NCBI GenBank assembly: GCA_018136815.1
Contig: CM030935.1
Coordinates: 4,760,999 to 4,824,998, forward strand
Origin: Isochrysis galbana
Taxonomy: Eukaryota > Haptophyta > Isochrysidales > Isochrysidaceae
DNA: 64,000 nt
Direction of reading: 5' to 3'
The notes under the pieces were generated by a model. That model ran no database searches. It saw only the letters and a program-made list of their open reading frames with translations, and was not told the origin of the DNA. This document shows, piece after piece, positions 1-11,500 of this stretch. The position numbers and the translations under genes are program-made. Numbering within the stretch: position 1 is the stretch's first letter; each line of letters opens with the position of its first letter.

Positions 1-234
<234 letters not shown>

Positions 235-271
235 CCCCCGGCCGCCGCCGGCATCGAGCTCCGCCGCTCTC

Positions 272-1278
272 ATGTCCAACCGTATCGTCCCATCGTCCTC
301 GTCCCTCACGTCCTCGCCTCCTTCCTGCGCTGCTCTCTCCGCTCTGTGCACCGTCTCTGGTGAACCAAAGCTTCACTGCGACTGCGGAGCTTGCAGGCAG
401 CGCCGGCGGCTTCAGGCGCAGGAGGCACGGTCGCAGGCCCACGTCGGATCATCGGCAGCCCGCCTCGTCAACTCTCTCTCCCTCTCTGCCATCTCTCTCT
501 CTTCCCCCGCCGTCGCCGTCCTCGACTTTGACGGCACTCTGACGTGCGAGCCGATTGGCCACATGCACGGGTACGAGAGCATCGTCAGCCGTGGTTTCGG
601 CGGCCAGCCGCGCCTCGACGCTCTCGACGCCCTGTGCGCAGAGCTGCGAGAGGCAGGAGTTGTTCTTGCGGTTGTCTCGTTTAACCTGCGGGACACGATA
701 CGCAGGGCGCTGCGCGTCGCCCGACTCGAGCAGTACTTTGGCGTGGTGGCAGGGAGCGACGAGTGCGAGGCGGTCAGCCCAGCCCTCTCCCGCCGGGGAG
801 CCAAGCCACTGGTGTGCCGCCGCGCCGCGCCGCAGCACCCCGCGCCGAGCCACGCTTACGTCGCTTTTCCTGCCCGCGCTTCCAGCTGAAGTCGCACGCG
901 GTCAAGTCGCTTGTGCTCGACCCACTTGGCGCCGAGCCTGCCGGCCTCCTCTTTGTGGATGACGACGCGAGCAACATCCGGGAGATTGAGCGGGAGATGC
1001 CCGACGCAACGGCGATCCACGTGCGCCCCAAGACGCGCGACGGCCGCGCCACGAGGTCTACCGGTGGCATGGGCGACACCGAGTTTGGGGCCATCCGCGA
1101 GTGGCTCGCCCGCGTGAGTGGCGGGAGGAGGGCGCCGCCAGAGAGCCCCGAACCACCAGCATATGAGCCCGAGGTCGAGGACCCCGACGCGGAGTGGCGC
1201 GATGGTGCCACACAAGGTGACCACCTTATGTTTGCCAAGGTACGCCGGCAGAGCCTTGGTGGCAGCGATGCGGCGTGA
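272..1278 (+). CDS. HAD-superfamily phosphatase, two exons
   Basis: Exons 272-772 and 886-1278 (stop included) join in phase 0 across a 113-bp GT-AG intron, giving 297 aa. All four HAD motifs are visible once the intron is removed: motif I DFDGT near residues 85-89 (two catalytic Asp), motif II VVSFN, motif III Lys in SHAVK just after the junction, and motif IV FVDDDASN. The family is Mg-dependent and usually hydrolyses small phosphomonoesters; the substrate cannot be read from sequence. The first ~75 residues are Ser/Ala-rich and could be a targeting peptide or leader wrongly included, so the start is less certain than the core. The ~80 residues after motif IV look disordered. Confidence 0.85.
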
Positions 1279-2176
1279 GCCCACAGGGCACGACCGGGAG
1301 CGCTGGGGTGGTCGCACCGACGTGCAGCCGTCACGTCGCGCTAAGCGGATTGACGCGGCATGGAGTTGAGGGTGCCAGGCCGCCTCCTTACGCGCCGAGC
1401 CGTGGTTAGCCCGGTGCGGCCTTGAACGGTGGCAGACGGCGGACGCCTTCGCCGTGCGACGCCGTAAACCCTGAGTCGGCAGATGTCCTCAAGCAAGGAT
1501 GGCACGCGTCCACAATGTCCAGTGGCGTCGTAGCAGTGGGTGTGTGATGCCCCGGATCGGGTGTGCAGGCGGCAAGTACTCGAGCGGAGGGCGCAGGCAC
1601 GCGCATGCTCCAGACGGTACCCTTCCACTTGGTCGAGGAGTGAAGGCAGGGTGGAGTGTGCAGGCGTCGTGCAGTATAAGGCGTGATGAGTGATCGTGGA
1701 CAGCTAGAGGAGTCGCCGTCACACCATCACACCTTCGCGTTTGCGCACAGCCATACACACGCGCTTCTAAGTGGGCACACCCCGTCCCGTGACTGCCGCT
1801 TGATCCGGATATTGTGTGCTGCAGCCAGCAGGATAAGGACAAGCAGCAGGTTGAGAAATGGCGCATGCTTGTCCTTTCCCCTTTAGTGCGGTGTGATTGT
1901 GCCGCTTGCATCGGCTTTGGCTTTCTGCGCCTGCTTGGTCCGCTGCTGTCCGTGTCCTTCTGCAATTCTCTGATCATGCTTGTTGTGCTTTTGCCGACTC
2001 GCACTTGCATTTGTGCGTTTGCGCTGTGGGGTAGCCTACGAGAGCATCTAAAGCGACATCAGGCCGCGGTCCGTCGAAAGAGGACTAGTTTTATTTACTA
2101 CTAGATTCATGGCTCAAATCGTCTAAATATAATAGTAGTAAAAATATATTACAAATTATCACAAAATTCAAAGTTT
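1279..2176. other. intergenic, no gene recognised
   Basis: Reading frames on both strands here are short and show no family motif. The last 100 bases are AT-rich, unlike the GC-rich surroundings, and lead into the LINE-A target site. Confidence 0.6.
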
Positions 2177-2515
2177 ATAAAACTTAGGTTGAAAAAAAAA
2201 CCTTTTAATATTCTCGCCTCGCGCGCGGCACTGAGATCTATCTTCGTAGCCACGCTCTTTCCCACCTCGCTCCCCACTACCCGCCTTGCGGCTCCTCCCC
2301 TTGTGCTCTACTTAGGGGCTCAGGTTGTTGGGGGGAGTTGGGTTGGATCGGGTGCACTTGTCCCCAGCGAATGTTCTCGCCTTTCTCCTGTGTCACTGGG
2401 TGGCCTGTTTATGTTTATTTCGGTCGTTTGGGCGTCTTGTCGTCCTTGAAGCTCGTTGTGTTGCGCGGTGTTTTAGCGCCTTCTGGTTGGGCTCAAGGCA
2501 GGCTGTAGGTGTGTC

Positions 2516-5500
2516 TTAGGCTAGCCGCTCTGTTAGGCCGACCGCTTCCGCCACTTGTCTCAGGGTGTCGCTCATTTTCAATCTACCCTTTTGGTCCTCC
2601 GTGAATATCGGTGAGCTAAGTTCCCTTGGGGTTTTGATCTTGGGTTTTCTTCCCTGGGCGGCCTTTCCGGTCCTCGCCGAGTTGTAGAGGCTCGGCGGAG
2701 CGCGGCCTCTCACCAGGGTAGAAAATCTTATGAGCGTGGCTTCCAGTGCTGGTATATAGTGAAATTCGTACGACTCATATTTTACTCTATAGAAGTCTCT
2801 GATGATGTACCTCCACGCTATTACGTATAAGGATTTTAGGCTGTCGGGGGTAACCGCACTAGGATATGCGAAGAGTCTGTCCTTTGCCTTTTGCGTGCGC
2901 GACCTTTTGGGGCAAGGCGTGTAGTTGGTTATGGCGTCAATGGTTTCGAATATTTTCTTCGTCGCTGGGCACCACGCTAGGTGGCACGAGTCTTCGCGGT
3001 GGCATTGGCATAACCTGCATTCACTCGTCCGGCTGTCCGCAAATCTGTTTCTGGTTCCGATTCTCCTGTGGGTTATGTGTTTGAAGTGTGGGTGTTTGTC
3101 GGTGTGTTTTAGCAGTGGAAGAGCGTATAGTCTTGCTATATGTTTCCACTCCTCCTTTGTAATGTCTAATCTCTTTTCCCATGCGGGTTTCGCCGTTTGT
3201 GGGGCATTCGTTCGGGCTGTTTTTAGCGTGGCTTTCGTGATGTCTGAGACCGTGATCGCGTCTAGCGCTACTTTTCCTTTGTTTATAGCGTACTCTTCCG
3301 CCAGAGGGTATTCCGTAAATCTCGGGCCTTTGTACCCATTCTCCCATTTAGCCGGTGGGTGGTAGTACCGGACTTCACTCTCGTCTGTTACGTCTCCGGT
3401 GCCGGATATCTCTCCTAGGTAGTCGGTGTCGGCTTGTAGCCATATGTTGTTCATTTTGGTAATGTAGCGCTCGTCTTCGGAGACTCTCACTTCTCTATTT
3501 GGTGTGTTTCCCGCCTCGTGTGGATGGGTTCCGCCATCGTGGTCGTCCGTGTCCTTTTTGTCCGCTGTCGGGCGTTCTTTCGCTTGTCCTAGTACGCTTC
3601 TCGCGTGGCTGACCACCGCGTCCCATGATTCTAAGAATTCTTTTTAGTGGATAGTTCTTCCCTCATGTGTGAAGGTGTCGGGTAGGTGCTCGACATAAGC
3701 CGAGCATTCCTCTTTGCTGTATGGCGTCGTAAAGGCGCCGTCTTTAAATACGTTATGTATTACATTAGTGTGTAGCGACTCCCACAATCGCGCCCATGGG
3801 TCGCGTATCGCGGGGGGAGGGATGTGCAGATTGTGCCAGATAGGTTGCGAGAGCGCGCCCTCTCGCGTAAGGAAGGATGGTTTCACGCCGATGTCTCTGA
3901 AGTTCGTGATGGCTTCTTTCCAGAAGGCCGGGAGCGCTGGGTTGCCTCTTATGCTCTTCGTTAAGTTTTTCACCGGGATCGTGGAGAGGACCGCTCCTCT
4001 ACCTAGTCCCGTCCGACAGAACCAAGCGTCCAGCCCGTGCTTCCATAGCGCTTTTCTCGCATTTAGGTAGTTCAGTATCCACTTGGCCTGGAGAGCTTTC
4101 ACGTGGGACGGCCAATGTAGAAGTCCTATCCCCATAGTCCTGGTTGCGCTCTTTTCGTGCGATATCGCATAGTGTGGGTATTTTATCCACCTGTTTTGTC
4201 TCGTCGTGTGCGGGCTCGACCAGAGGACCGTGTCCGCTGCCTTTTGCACTCGGGCGTGGAACCATTTCGGCGCGGCCAGCGTCTGCAGCCAATACCTTGG
4301 CATTCCGTATATTATGTGGTTAACCACTGACGTTCTTCCGAATATTGTCATGTAGTTGGTGGCCGGCGTTAATTTTGCCACCTTGTCGTCGATTTTATCG
4401 GCTAGCTTCGACCAAAATGGTTTGAGCGCTTCTGCAGCGCCAAGCGGGACGCCCAAGATCGTTAGGTATTCGTCGTCGCTTATCCAGTTAAACTTTCGCA
4501 TGTCCCATGGGGGCCTCCGGAGCCTTTGAGATCCCATCCTTATTCCCTGGAATTTGCTTGCGTTTGTCTTTCCCCCCGTAGCTTTCTCGTGTAAGTCTAC
4601 CCAATGCAACGACCTCTGAAGGTTTTTATAATCTCGTGCTATCAGCGCCGTGTCGTCGGCGAACTGGCTTATTTTTAGGTTGTATCCATTGAGTTCGACT
4701 CCGCTTATGTCTTCGTCTCCGTTGATGGCTCGGGTGAGCGCTTCCGCGGTGGGGAGAAAGGTGAGTGGAGATAGCGGGCAGCCTTGCGGCATACCGCTCC
4801 CCACGGTGAAAGGGTAGCTACGCCCGCCGTTTGTCTTGATCGTGCGTATTGGCCGGGCTTCTTCACTCGTAAGTGCTTTCGCTAGTGTTCGGAAGTCGGG
4901 TCCGAAGTTAAGGAGCTCGAGGGCAAGATGGTAGAATTCCCAGCTTACCCTGTCGAAGGCTTTTTCCCAGTCGAGGGCTAACAGGAGTCCGGGATCTCCG
5001 GCCTCATCTAGGTAAGCCCTGGTTAGCTGGAGAAGGTGTGTGGCTTCGCTGATGAGTCTTCTCGGTACGAAGCCGAGCTGGTTTTCCGATATTATTTTGC
5101 CTATGACTTTGCTAAGTCTACTTGTTAGGATCTTTGCTAGGATTTTATAGTCGCTTTGCAATAGCGTGATGGGTCTATAGTTACGTGGATCCCGCGCGTC
5201 GCCTTTTTTGTATAGCAGTATTATGTCGCCCTCGCGCATCGTGTACGCCAATGTGCCTTTGTCGAGTGCTAGGTTGTACATCTGTGTAAGTATCTGCGCG
5301 GATAGTTCTTCGTGTGCTTTGTATACTTCCGCCGGCACTCCGTCCGGGCCTGCACTTTTTCCTGGGCCTATGCCCCTGATGGCTTGTAGCGTTTCTTCGG
5401 CTCTAATGCGGCCTTCCAAACGCCGTCTATCTAGATCGCTAAGGGGGCGTTCTGTCAAAGTGTTCTCTAGTTCCGGGACTCTCTGAGTCTTTTTCTCCGA

Positions 5501-5812
5501 GTACGTGCGTGCTCCCGACCTTCCCCTAGGGGGGTCTCGTGTGTGCTGTCCTTGGTCTGGGGGAGTTGCTGTGGCTTGTTGTGGTGCGTATTTGTTGTAG
5601 TGTGAGATTTGTGCCCATAAGGGCCACCCGGTCTCGGGCCGCGCCGCCGAGGCGGCGCGGCCGTCACCAGGGTGAGTGAGGCCTCTGCCATGAGGCATGC
5701 CCAATGGATCTCTGTTGATTCTTGTCTGGTGTGTGCTGGTTGTGGCCTGCAGCCTGTGGTCCTCCATGGGGGGGGCTAGCATGGCTGCTGGAGGTGGTGT
5801 GGCCGGGGCCAC
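2516..5812 (-). pseudogene. LINE-A ORF2 reverse transcriptase with one in-frame stop
   Basis: Two long stretches, 5812-3644 and 3643-2516, lie in the same frame and are separated only by a TAA at 3646-3644. The first holds the reverse transcriptase: GPDGVPAEVY, YRPITLL, LALDWEKAFD, GMPQGCPLSPL and the catalytic FADD box, typical of L1-like non-LTR elements. The second holds a C-terminal domain with a Cys/His cluster (CRLCQCH...CHLAWC) like the zf-RVT region. About 1,098 codons in all. The sequence before the RT is short and low in complexity and lacks endonuclease motifs. A single nonsense change in an otherwise open frame suggests a young copy. Confidence 0.85.
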
Positions 5813-5961
5813 TGGCCGTGTGGCGCGACGGGGATCGCGCTCACCTGCTCGGCCTCCGCGGGAGGACGCGGTCGCTTCGCCTGCGACTGCTCCATGGGCA
5901 CTGGAAGGGCGCCCGCGGTGGGGTGCCCGAAAGAGAGAGGGGGCGCGTCGGCGCGCTCCAT
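5776..5961 (-). pseudogene. LINE-A ORF1 remnant
   Basis: A 61-codon frame begins MERADAPP at the element 5' end. Its start matches the MERAP starts of ORF1 at 39993 and 62647 and of the fragments at 31704 and 41227. It stops after about 60 residues, where an internal deletion appears to have joined the ORF1 start to the upstream part of ORF2. No folded domain remains. Confidence 0.6.
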
Positions 5962-6003
5962 GGCGACCAAGTATAAACTTAGTTGATAAAACTTAGGTTG
6001 AAA

Positions 6004-6553
6004 GTGAGTTTTATTTTAGATACCAGCTATGTGTATTTATGGTCTAAGTAAACGAAAACGATTCTTCTGAAAAAAAATTAGGGGAGCAGAAGGAAGGCAG
6101 TAGCAGTAGCGGTTGCGCAAACGCGTAGTCTTAAAGACTACCGTGTAGTCTTGGAAGGGGCGGGGGGAAGACAACGGAAAATGTCAGCCTCATTGCCGCC
6201 TCATAACCAAGGGCCAAAGCCTCGCCACGGCTCGCCCCCCTCCCCCCGAGAGTCTCCCCGTCTCCCCTATCATCTCCCTGCTTTGGGTGCCCAGGTTTGA
6301 GGTTTGCCCTGACAACCCACTAAACCAGCGCCCAACAGCCGTGGGGTCAGCAAGTGCTCGGGCGCCTGGCGAGCGCCGAGCGATTCCCAAATTGGTACCC
6401 TCGCGGAGACCCCAAGCGATCGGGTCGCGGCGACACCAAGCGTAATTGCCATCAAGGCCATCTCGTTCATCTCGTATCTCGTCGTCGGGCCATCAGGCCA
6501 TCTCGTTACATCTCGTTCATCTCGTTACAATCCAAGCTGCGGCAGTGATTTCC
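6004..6553. other. intergenic, small repeats only
   Basis: No gene recognised. There is a perfect short palindrome GTAGTCTTAAAGACTAC at 6125-6141 and a run of short CATCTCGTT-type tandem repeats at about 6455-6530. Confidence 0.5.
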
Positions 6554-6715
6554 ACAGCGGCGTGAGGCAGTGTGCTTGTGGACCTCCCTTCTACCCAACC
6601 TTAACCCCTAACAACCCCCTCCCCCTTCCCCAGTTCCCTCTTTAGTGGAGAGCCGGTTCCGGGGAGGCCGCGCGCACTGCCTCGGCCAGGAGTTGGAGTG
6701 GAGGGGGCTCCCGCC
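6554..6715 (-). mobile_element. LINE 3'-end fragment
   Basis: This ~160-bp piece matches the 3' untranslated regions at 13502, 14006, 15236, 59979 and 61429: GCGTGAGGCAG, the ACCTCCCT...CCCAACC block, a C-rich stretch and GGTTCCGGGGAGGCCGCGCG. It lacks the terminal AATCTTCTT/A-tract junction and all coding sequence, so it is truncated at both ends. Confidence 0.75.
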
Positions 6716-6785
6716 GCCGCGACGGCTCCCGCCGCCGCAGCCCTATGAGGCACGTGAAAGTCCGAGGAGCCGACGAAAACATAGA

Positions 6786-6842
6786 GAGAACACCTGCCGC
6801 CGCCGCCGATGCTCTGGTTAAGCATTGGCGGCAGGTGTTCTC
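6786..6842. repeat. 57-bp perfect-arm hairpin
   Basis: Arms GAGAACACCTGCCGCC (6786-6801) and its exact reverse complement (6827-6842) enclose a 25-base loop that itself contains a short imperfect stem. This gives a small-RNA-precursor-like or element-end structure. No neighbouring reading frame explains it. Confidence 0.7.
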
Positions 6843-7430
6843 CCTGCCTCACAGCGTCGAAAGACGAGTCGGGAACCTGCCGTTTGGGGCGGCAAAGGCA
6901 TTGATTGTAGGTACGGGCTCGGTTGACCTGCGCCAGAGCGGGCGCGATCGGCAGCGCACCTGTCCCGCCAGCGGCCAACAAACTTTTGTCGACCAGCGAG
7001 CAGCGTCGAGCGTCGAGCGCCATGGCGTCCTGGTGCTCCAGCTCCTCGTCAGTCGCGAGCCAGAGCGAATCCTGCGGGGCGAGGGACGGGACCGTCAAGG
7101 AGCATCCTCTGGCGGCCGAATCGGCCGTGTGCGAGCCGTGTGTGGTGCGCATGTGCATGCGCGCGGACGTCATCGCTGGGGCACCAGGGTTTGAAATTTG
7201 CTTTATAGGCAATATGGGGCGTCGGACCCCTAATTTAATATATGTCTAGGCACCATTTAAGTGAAAGAAACACATCTCTCAGTGGGAGCGACGTCCAGTT
7301 CGGCTCGTGTGAGCCGCCAGAGCGTGTGCAAGGGGGGGGGGTCCGACGGGACTTCGCACCGTCTTTTCGGACGAGGATTCTGAAAAGGCGGGGAGACCCT
7401 CCCAGCCGCTTTCGCCGAGGCTTTCCGCTC

Positions 7431-7500
7431 ACGGTCAAAAATGTCGACCCCCCCCCATATAAGTACTTAAAAAGCCGTGTTTCGTGTTTGACCGCCCTAC
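7431..7500 (-). repeat. GCGGTCAAA mini-element, copy 3
   Basis: On the minus strand this begins TAGGGCGGTCAAAC and ends TTTTTGACCGT, with CGGTCAAA/TTTGACCG inverted ends. Copies at 13013 and 30013 share both ends; 17691 is a decayed relative. It lies 24 bp beyond the stop of the minus-strand leucine-rich-repeat fragment. Its centre differs from the other copies (a C-run and a TTAAGTACTTA palindrome in the middle). Confidence 0.65.
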
Positions 7501-7523
7501 ATCATCCCGGCCACCGGCCATCA

Positions 7524-7723
7524 TCACAGCGGGGGAGCAGGGGGCAGATGGACCTCAACCTTAAGCTTCCTCAGCTGTGAGAGTATTGGCTGGCTCTCCG
7601 CGCCAATCCCAATCAGGTTGAGTGAGAGGTCCACCGATGACAGCCGAGAGCTCCGCGCAAGCTCGCACAAGCACTGCACCTCCGCAAGGCCAATCCGGTT
7701 GCGGTTGACGGTTGAGCAGGAGC
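7524..7723 (-). pseudogene. leucine-rich-repeat C-terminal fragment
   Basis: The last ~65 codons of a minus-strand frame read as LRR-like sequence, including LSSVDLSLNLIGIGAES, with Leu/Asn spacing like ribonuclease-inhibitor-type repeats. The frame ends in TGA at 7524. Upstream on the minus strand it runs into C-rich and GA-rich low-complexity DNA with no credible start, so this is either the last exon of an unrecognised gene or a broken fragment. Confidence 0.4.
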
Positions 7724-7859
7724 GCGGCGCAGTGACACCCCTCGCGGCTAGCAGGCCTTTCGAGAATCCTCGTTTTCCTCGCGGTTCACACGGGTTCAAT
7801 CCGTGCTTGGGCAAGTGAAACCTCCGCAGTGAAACCTCAGTGAAACCCCCTCCAAATCC

Positions 7860-8169
7860 CTCCAACCCCCCCCCCCCCTTCTTCTTTCTTCTCCCTACCT
7901 CTGTTCTCCAAGGCGGAGGAGATTTGTTTTTCCACGTTTGTTTTTTTTCCTGTAGGATGCGCCCCCCCCCCCCCCCCCCCCCACAGACACCCCATTGGGT
8001 CCTTCCGCCCGCCCCGCCCCGCCCCTTCCTTTCCCCCTCTCCCGCCCGCTGGGGGTGCCTCTCTCTCTCTTCTCTCTCTCTCTTCTCTCTCTCTTCTCTC
8101 TCTCTTCTCTCTCTCTCTCTCTCACTCTCTCTCTCTTCTCTATCTCTCACTCTCTCTCTCTATCTCTCA

Positions 8170-8204
<35 letters not shown>

Positions 8205-8460
8205 CTCCCTCTCTTCTCTCTTCTCTCTCTCTCTCTTCTCTCGCTCTCTCTCTCTGACTCGCTCTCCCTCTCTCTCTCTCTCTCTCTCTCTGTGTGGGCT
8301 CGTCTCTCTCATCTCCGCCCCCCACCCACACACCCCAATTCTCTCTCTCTTCTCCCTTATCCTTCTCTCTCCTCCCCCCTCTCCCCCCTGCCCTTCCCCG
8401 GGGGGCAAGCAACAACTCTCTCTCTCTCCTCCCCCCCACTCTCTCTCTCCTCCCTAAGCG
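7860..8460. repeat. C-runs and CT-rich tract before the glycosyltransferase
   Basis: Several C homopolymers (7868, 7967) are followed by imperfect (CT)n from about 8058 to 8300 and further CT-rich sequence to about 8460. It ends ~50 bp before the glycosyltransferase ATG. Long reading frames through it are repeat artefacts. Confidence 0.92.
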
Positions 8461-8509
8461 CCGCCGCACTCTCCTCCCTCCCTCCCCCTGTCATCCCCCC
8501 CCATCCCAA

Positions 8510-11500
8510 ATGCGCCTCTGGCTCGCCATCCCTCTCGCTCTCGCAGCCACCCTCGCCACCCTCGCCTGCTCCGCCCACATCCTCACCTCAGCCAACTGGG
8601 CAAAGGCCTCCCGCGTGAGAGTAACCACCCTTCCCTCCGCACCAGACGCTCCGCACCCTACCTCTCCTGCTGCTCTCGCTACAGAAGCGCAGCCGGGCCA
8701 GACGACGGGGACGCAGCAGCAACAGGAGCCGCACAGACTCCCATCCGAGCGCCAACAGGGAGAACAGCGCACGCACGGGGCGGCACAGCCGCAGATGGGG
8801 CGAGAGCGAGAGGCTGGCGTGCCGCCATCGCCGCCCGTCGTCGGCTGCAAGGTGCAGAGGGAGCTTCCGCAGACGGGCGCGCCCTTTGCGGCGCGAGAGT
8901 ACGAGGCAGCCTACCTCGTGGCGAGACGCGTCGAGGGAAGGACAGCCGAAGAGAGTCGTGCCGTCCTCAAGACGCTGATCGGCCTCGCATCGCTGCTCGG
9001 GAGGGGGGTAGTGCTGCCGCCTGAGCTGTGTGCATGCACCATTCCGGCCGACGGCTCGGCCGGCACCTGCACGGGCGAGGGTCCGGCGCCGTTCGACTGC
9101 CCGCTCGCTGTCCCGCTCGACGCGGCGACGTGGGCGTCGTACGCTGGCGAGGGGCCCTTCCGCATGCCGCCCATCAAGCCGGCGCGATTCCTCACAGGTG
9201 CGGCGCCAACCGCGCGCCCCCGCTCCTCGCGCGGCACGCCTTCGTGCATCGGCCAGTCCTCGCCGTGCCCCTGCCTTCGCAGGCAAGCTGCCCCCCGACT
9301 TTGTCCGCTCGCACGTGCGTGTGCTCCTTCCCGACGGTATGGACGACTCCGAGGCGGCGTTCGCGCTGCGCGGCTACAAGGATACGAGGTGTGCTGCGTA
9401 CATGGACGCCTCCACGCCGCCGGAGGCCTGAGCCCTTCCATCGCCGCTCTGCGGCACCTCCTCAGGTGGCTAGAGCTCGATAATGCGGGCACCGCCTTCT
9501 GTGGGTGGGACACACGTATGCCGGGCAACTCCGAGATGATGGTGCGCACGCGCGCCTCCGACCGGCCCGTGCGCACGGTGTGGGCTCGCGTTGTTTGGCG
9601 CCCCTCTGCGCTTGCGGCGGGCTTAGCGCGCCCTGCCGTCATGCCCCCACCGGCACGCAGGCCTCGTACATCTCGGCCACCGACCGTCTGCTTGCGGCGC
9701 CATCCTCTTCGCCCGCGCCGCTGCACCCGTGTACGCACTATCGTGGTGGCACGGGCGAAGTACTGCAGTTCACCAATCTGGGGCAGAGCTGTGATCGTCA
9801 CGTGGTGCTCGCCGCCTATGACAAGCTGCCGCAAGCGGTTCGAGACCTCCCCAAGGGGTCGGACCTGATGGTCACGTTTGCAACCGGGTCCGTCGCTACG
9901 ATGGCGCTCAATTGGGTAACGTCCTTCACGCCGCTCGCACCGACGCCGCGTGGGAGCCGGGGCGCAGGCTTCGCGCCCCGCAACGCGTGCACGCCTCGGG
10001 CTCTGTCGTGGCTCGTCGAGCGATCCACTAGCTCCCGGCCCCACCTCCCTCGCCTTGGCAGGTGCGCACCACTCAGGCCGCTGGAGTCTCCTCGCTTCTC
10101 ATCGGCGCCCTCGACGAGGCGATGATGACCGAGTGCGCGCAGCATCAGGTGATGCGCCCTATCCGATTGCCTGGACGCGTTTCGCAAGCCGGGCGCGCCC
10201 TCGCCCACACCGACGGCCCGCTCGCAAGACTATCCTCGCCTTGAACGCGCAGATGCCTTGCATCCTAATCGAGGGTGGCGCCGTAACAGCCGCCCTGCTG
10301 CAGCGTAAGGCGGGCAACGTGCGTAGCGACCCGGCGCTCTACCCTAAGATGAGTGTCCTCAAGGTGCGCGGCGCGACGCTGGCCCGCTATGCGGGGCTGC
10401 AGTCCGGGCTTATAGGCGAGTTCGATCGCAAGCGGTACTTGCTCACGCGCCGATACTCTGCTCATCTGCGTCTCAGGTCGGCTTTTATCGCGAGCTCCTC
10501 TCTTTTGGCTACAACGTTTGGGCTTGCGATGCCGACGCCGTCTTCATGCACGACCCGAGGCCTCTGATGAGGACCGACGGCTACGTCCACGCCGATATCG
10601 CCATCGCCACCGACTGGTGAGCGGCTGCTCTCGCACCTCGGCCCCAACTTGAGTTCTTGGTGAAGCCCAAGCGCTCGTCACGACTCTCGTCGCTTCCTCC
10701 TCCCCCCTTGTAGCATCGACATCCCGGGGGACGCGCGTTCACCTTTGCTGCACTGCGACTTCAACACCGGGCTTGTCTACCTTCGCTCCAAGCCCACAAC
10801 CATCGAGTTTGCCGAGCGATGGCGCGAGACCGTGGCCAATGCCAAGGAGCATCGAATCCGAGATCAGGCGGCGTTCAATATGCTCACCAAGGTGAGCGCT
10901 CATGCTGGCTCTCGTTTGCCGTGCGATGACGCATCTAGGCCTCCGTTACCGGCAACGCCACGTGCATCCCGAACCAAGGGCTGACGCGCCCTCCCGCCCC
11001 CCGCGTGCGCCTGCAGGTTCGTCGACCGGAGCCCCTCGTAATAGACGGGCAGCGGGTGCCGCGTGTCTTCACGGTCACGGCCGGCGACGGGGCGCCCTTC
11101 AACCTCGCAGTCCTCCCCCTAGCGCGCTTCCTCAACGGCCACACCTTCTTTGTCCAGCACGCGCACACCCTACCGGGAGCCGAGGTGAGCTGCGCCCCCG
11201 CCGCGTACCGCTACGCGCGAGCGCGGAATCCTTGCACCGTTCGCCGCCGCACTTGTAACTCGGACGAGTCCCTAGCCTCCCACCCGCTGTGTTCTGGCGA
11301 GCCGCTCGTCCCACGCCCTTCAGCCGCTCATCCCACGCCCTTCATCACGAAAGCGCGGCCGTCTGTACTATCGGCGCACGCGGCTCGCACAATGCTAGGT
11401 CCGATCGTCCCCTCCCTCCCTTCCTCGCTGCTGCTCCTAGCCCCCCTTGTCCGTCCACATGACGTACCAGTTCGCCGAGGGGCACTCATTTGCGTATGGC

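Larger units (their letters stand above)
2195..5985 (-). mobile_element. LINE-A: L1-like retrotransposon with both ends and 18-bp target duplication
   Basis: The 18-bp direct repeat ataaaacttaggttgaaa occurs at 2177-2194 and 5986-6003 and bounds the element. On the minus strand the 5' end starts CAACTAAG, forms a short hairpin, and reaches ATGGAGCGCGCC at 5961, a start shared with the other retroelements here. The 3' end is a short AATATTAAAAGG block followed by a T tract rather than poly(A). ORF2 carries reverse transcriptase and a C-terminal zinc-knuckle region, but there is no room for an apurinic endonuclease domain, and ORF1 is reduced to about 60 codons. I infer an internally deleted copy inserted with machinery supplied in trans. 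Confidence 0.88.

Noticed and set aside
7770-7810. tRNA-like T arm (CACGG GTTCAAT CCGTG)
   Set aside because: Loop register does not match TTCRANY with the conserved G-C closing pair, and no D arm, anticodon arm or acceptor stem can be paired upstream.
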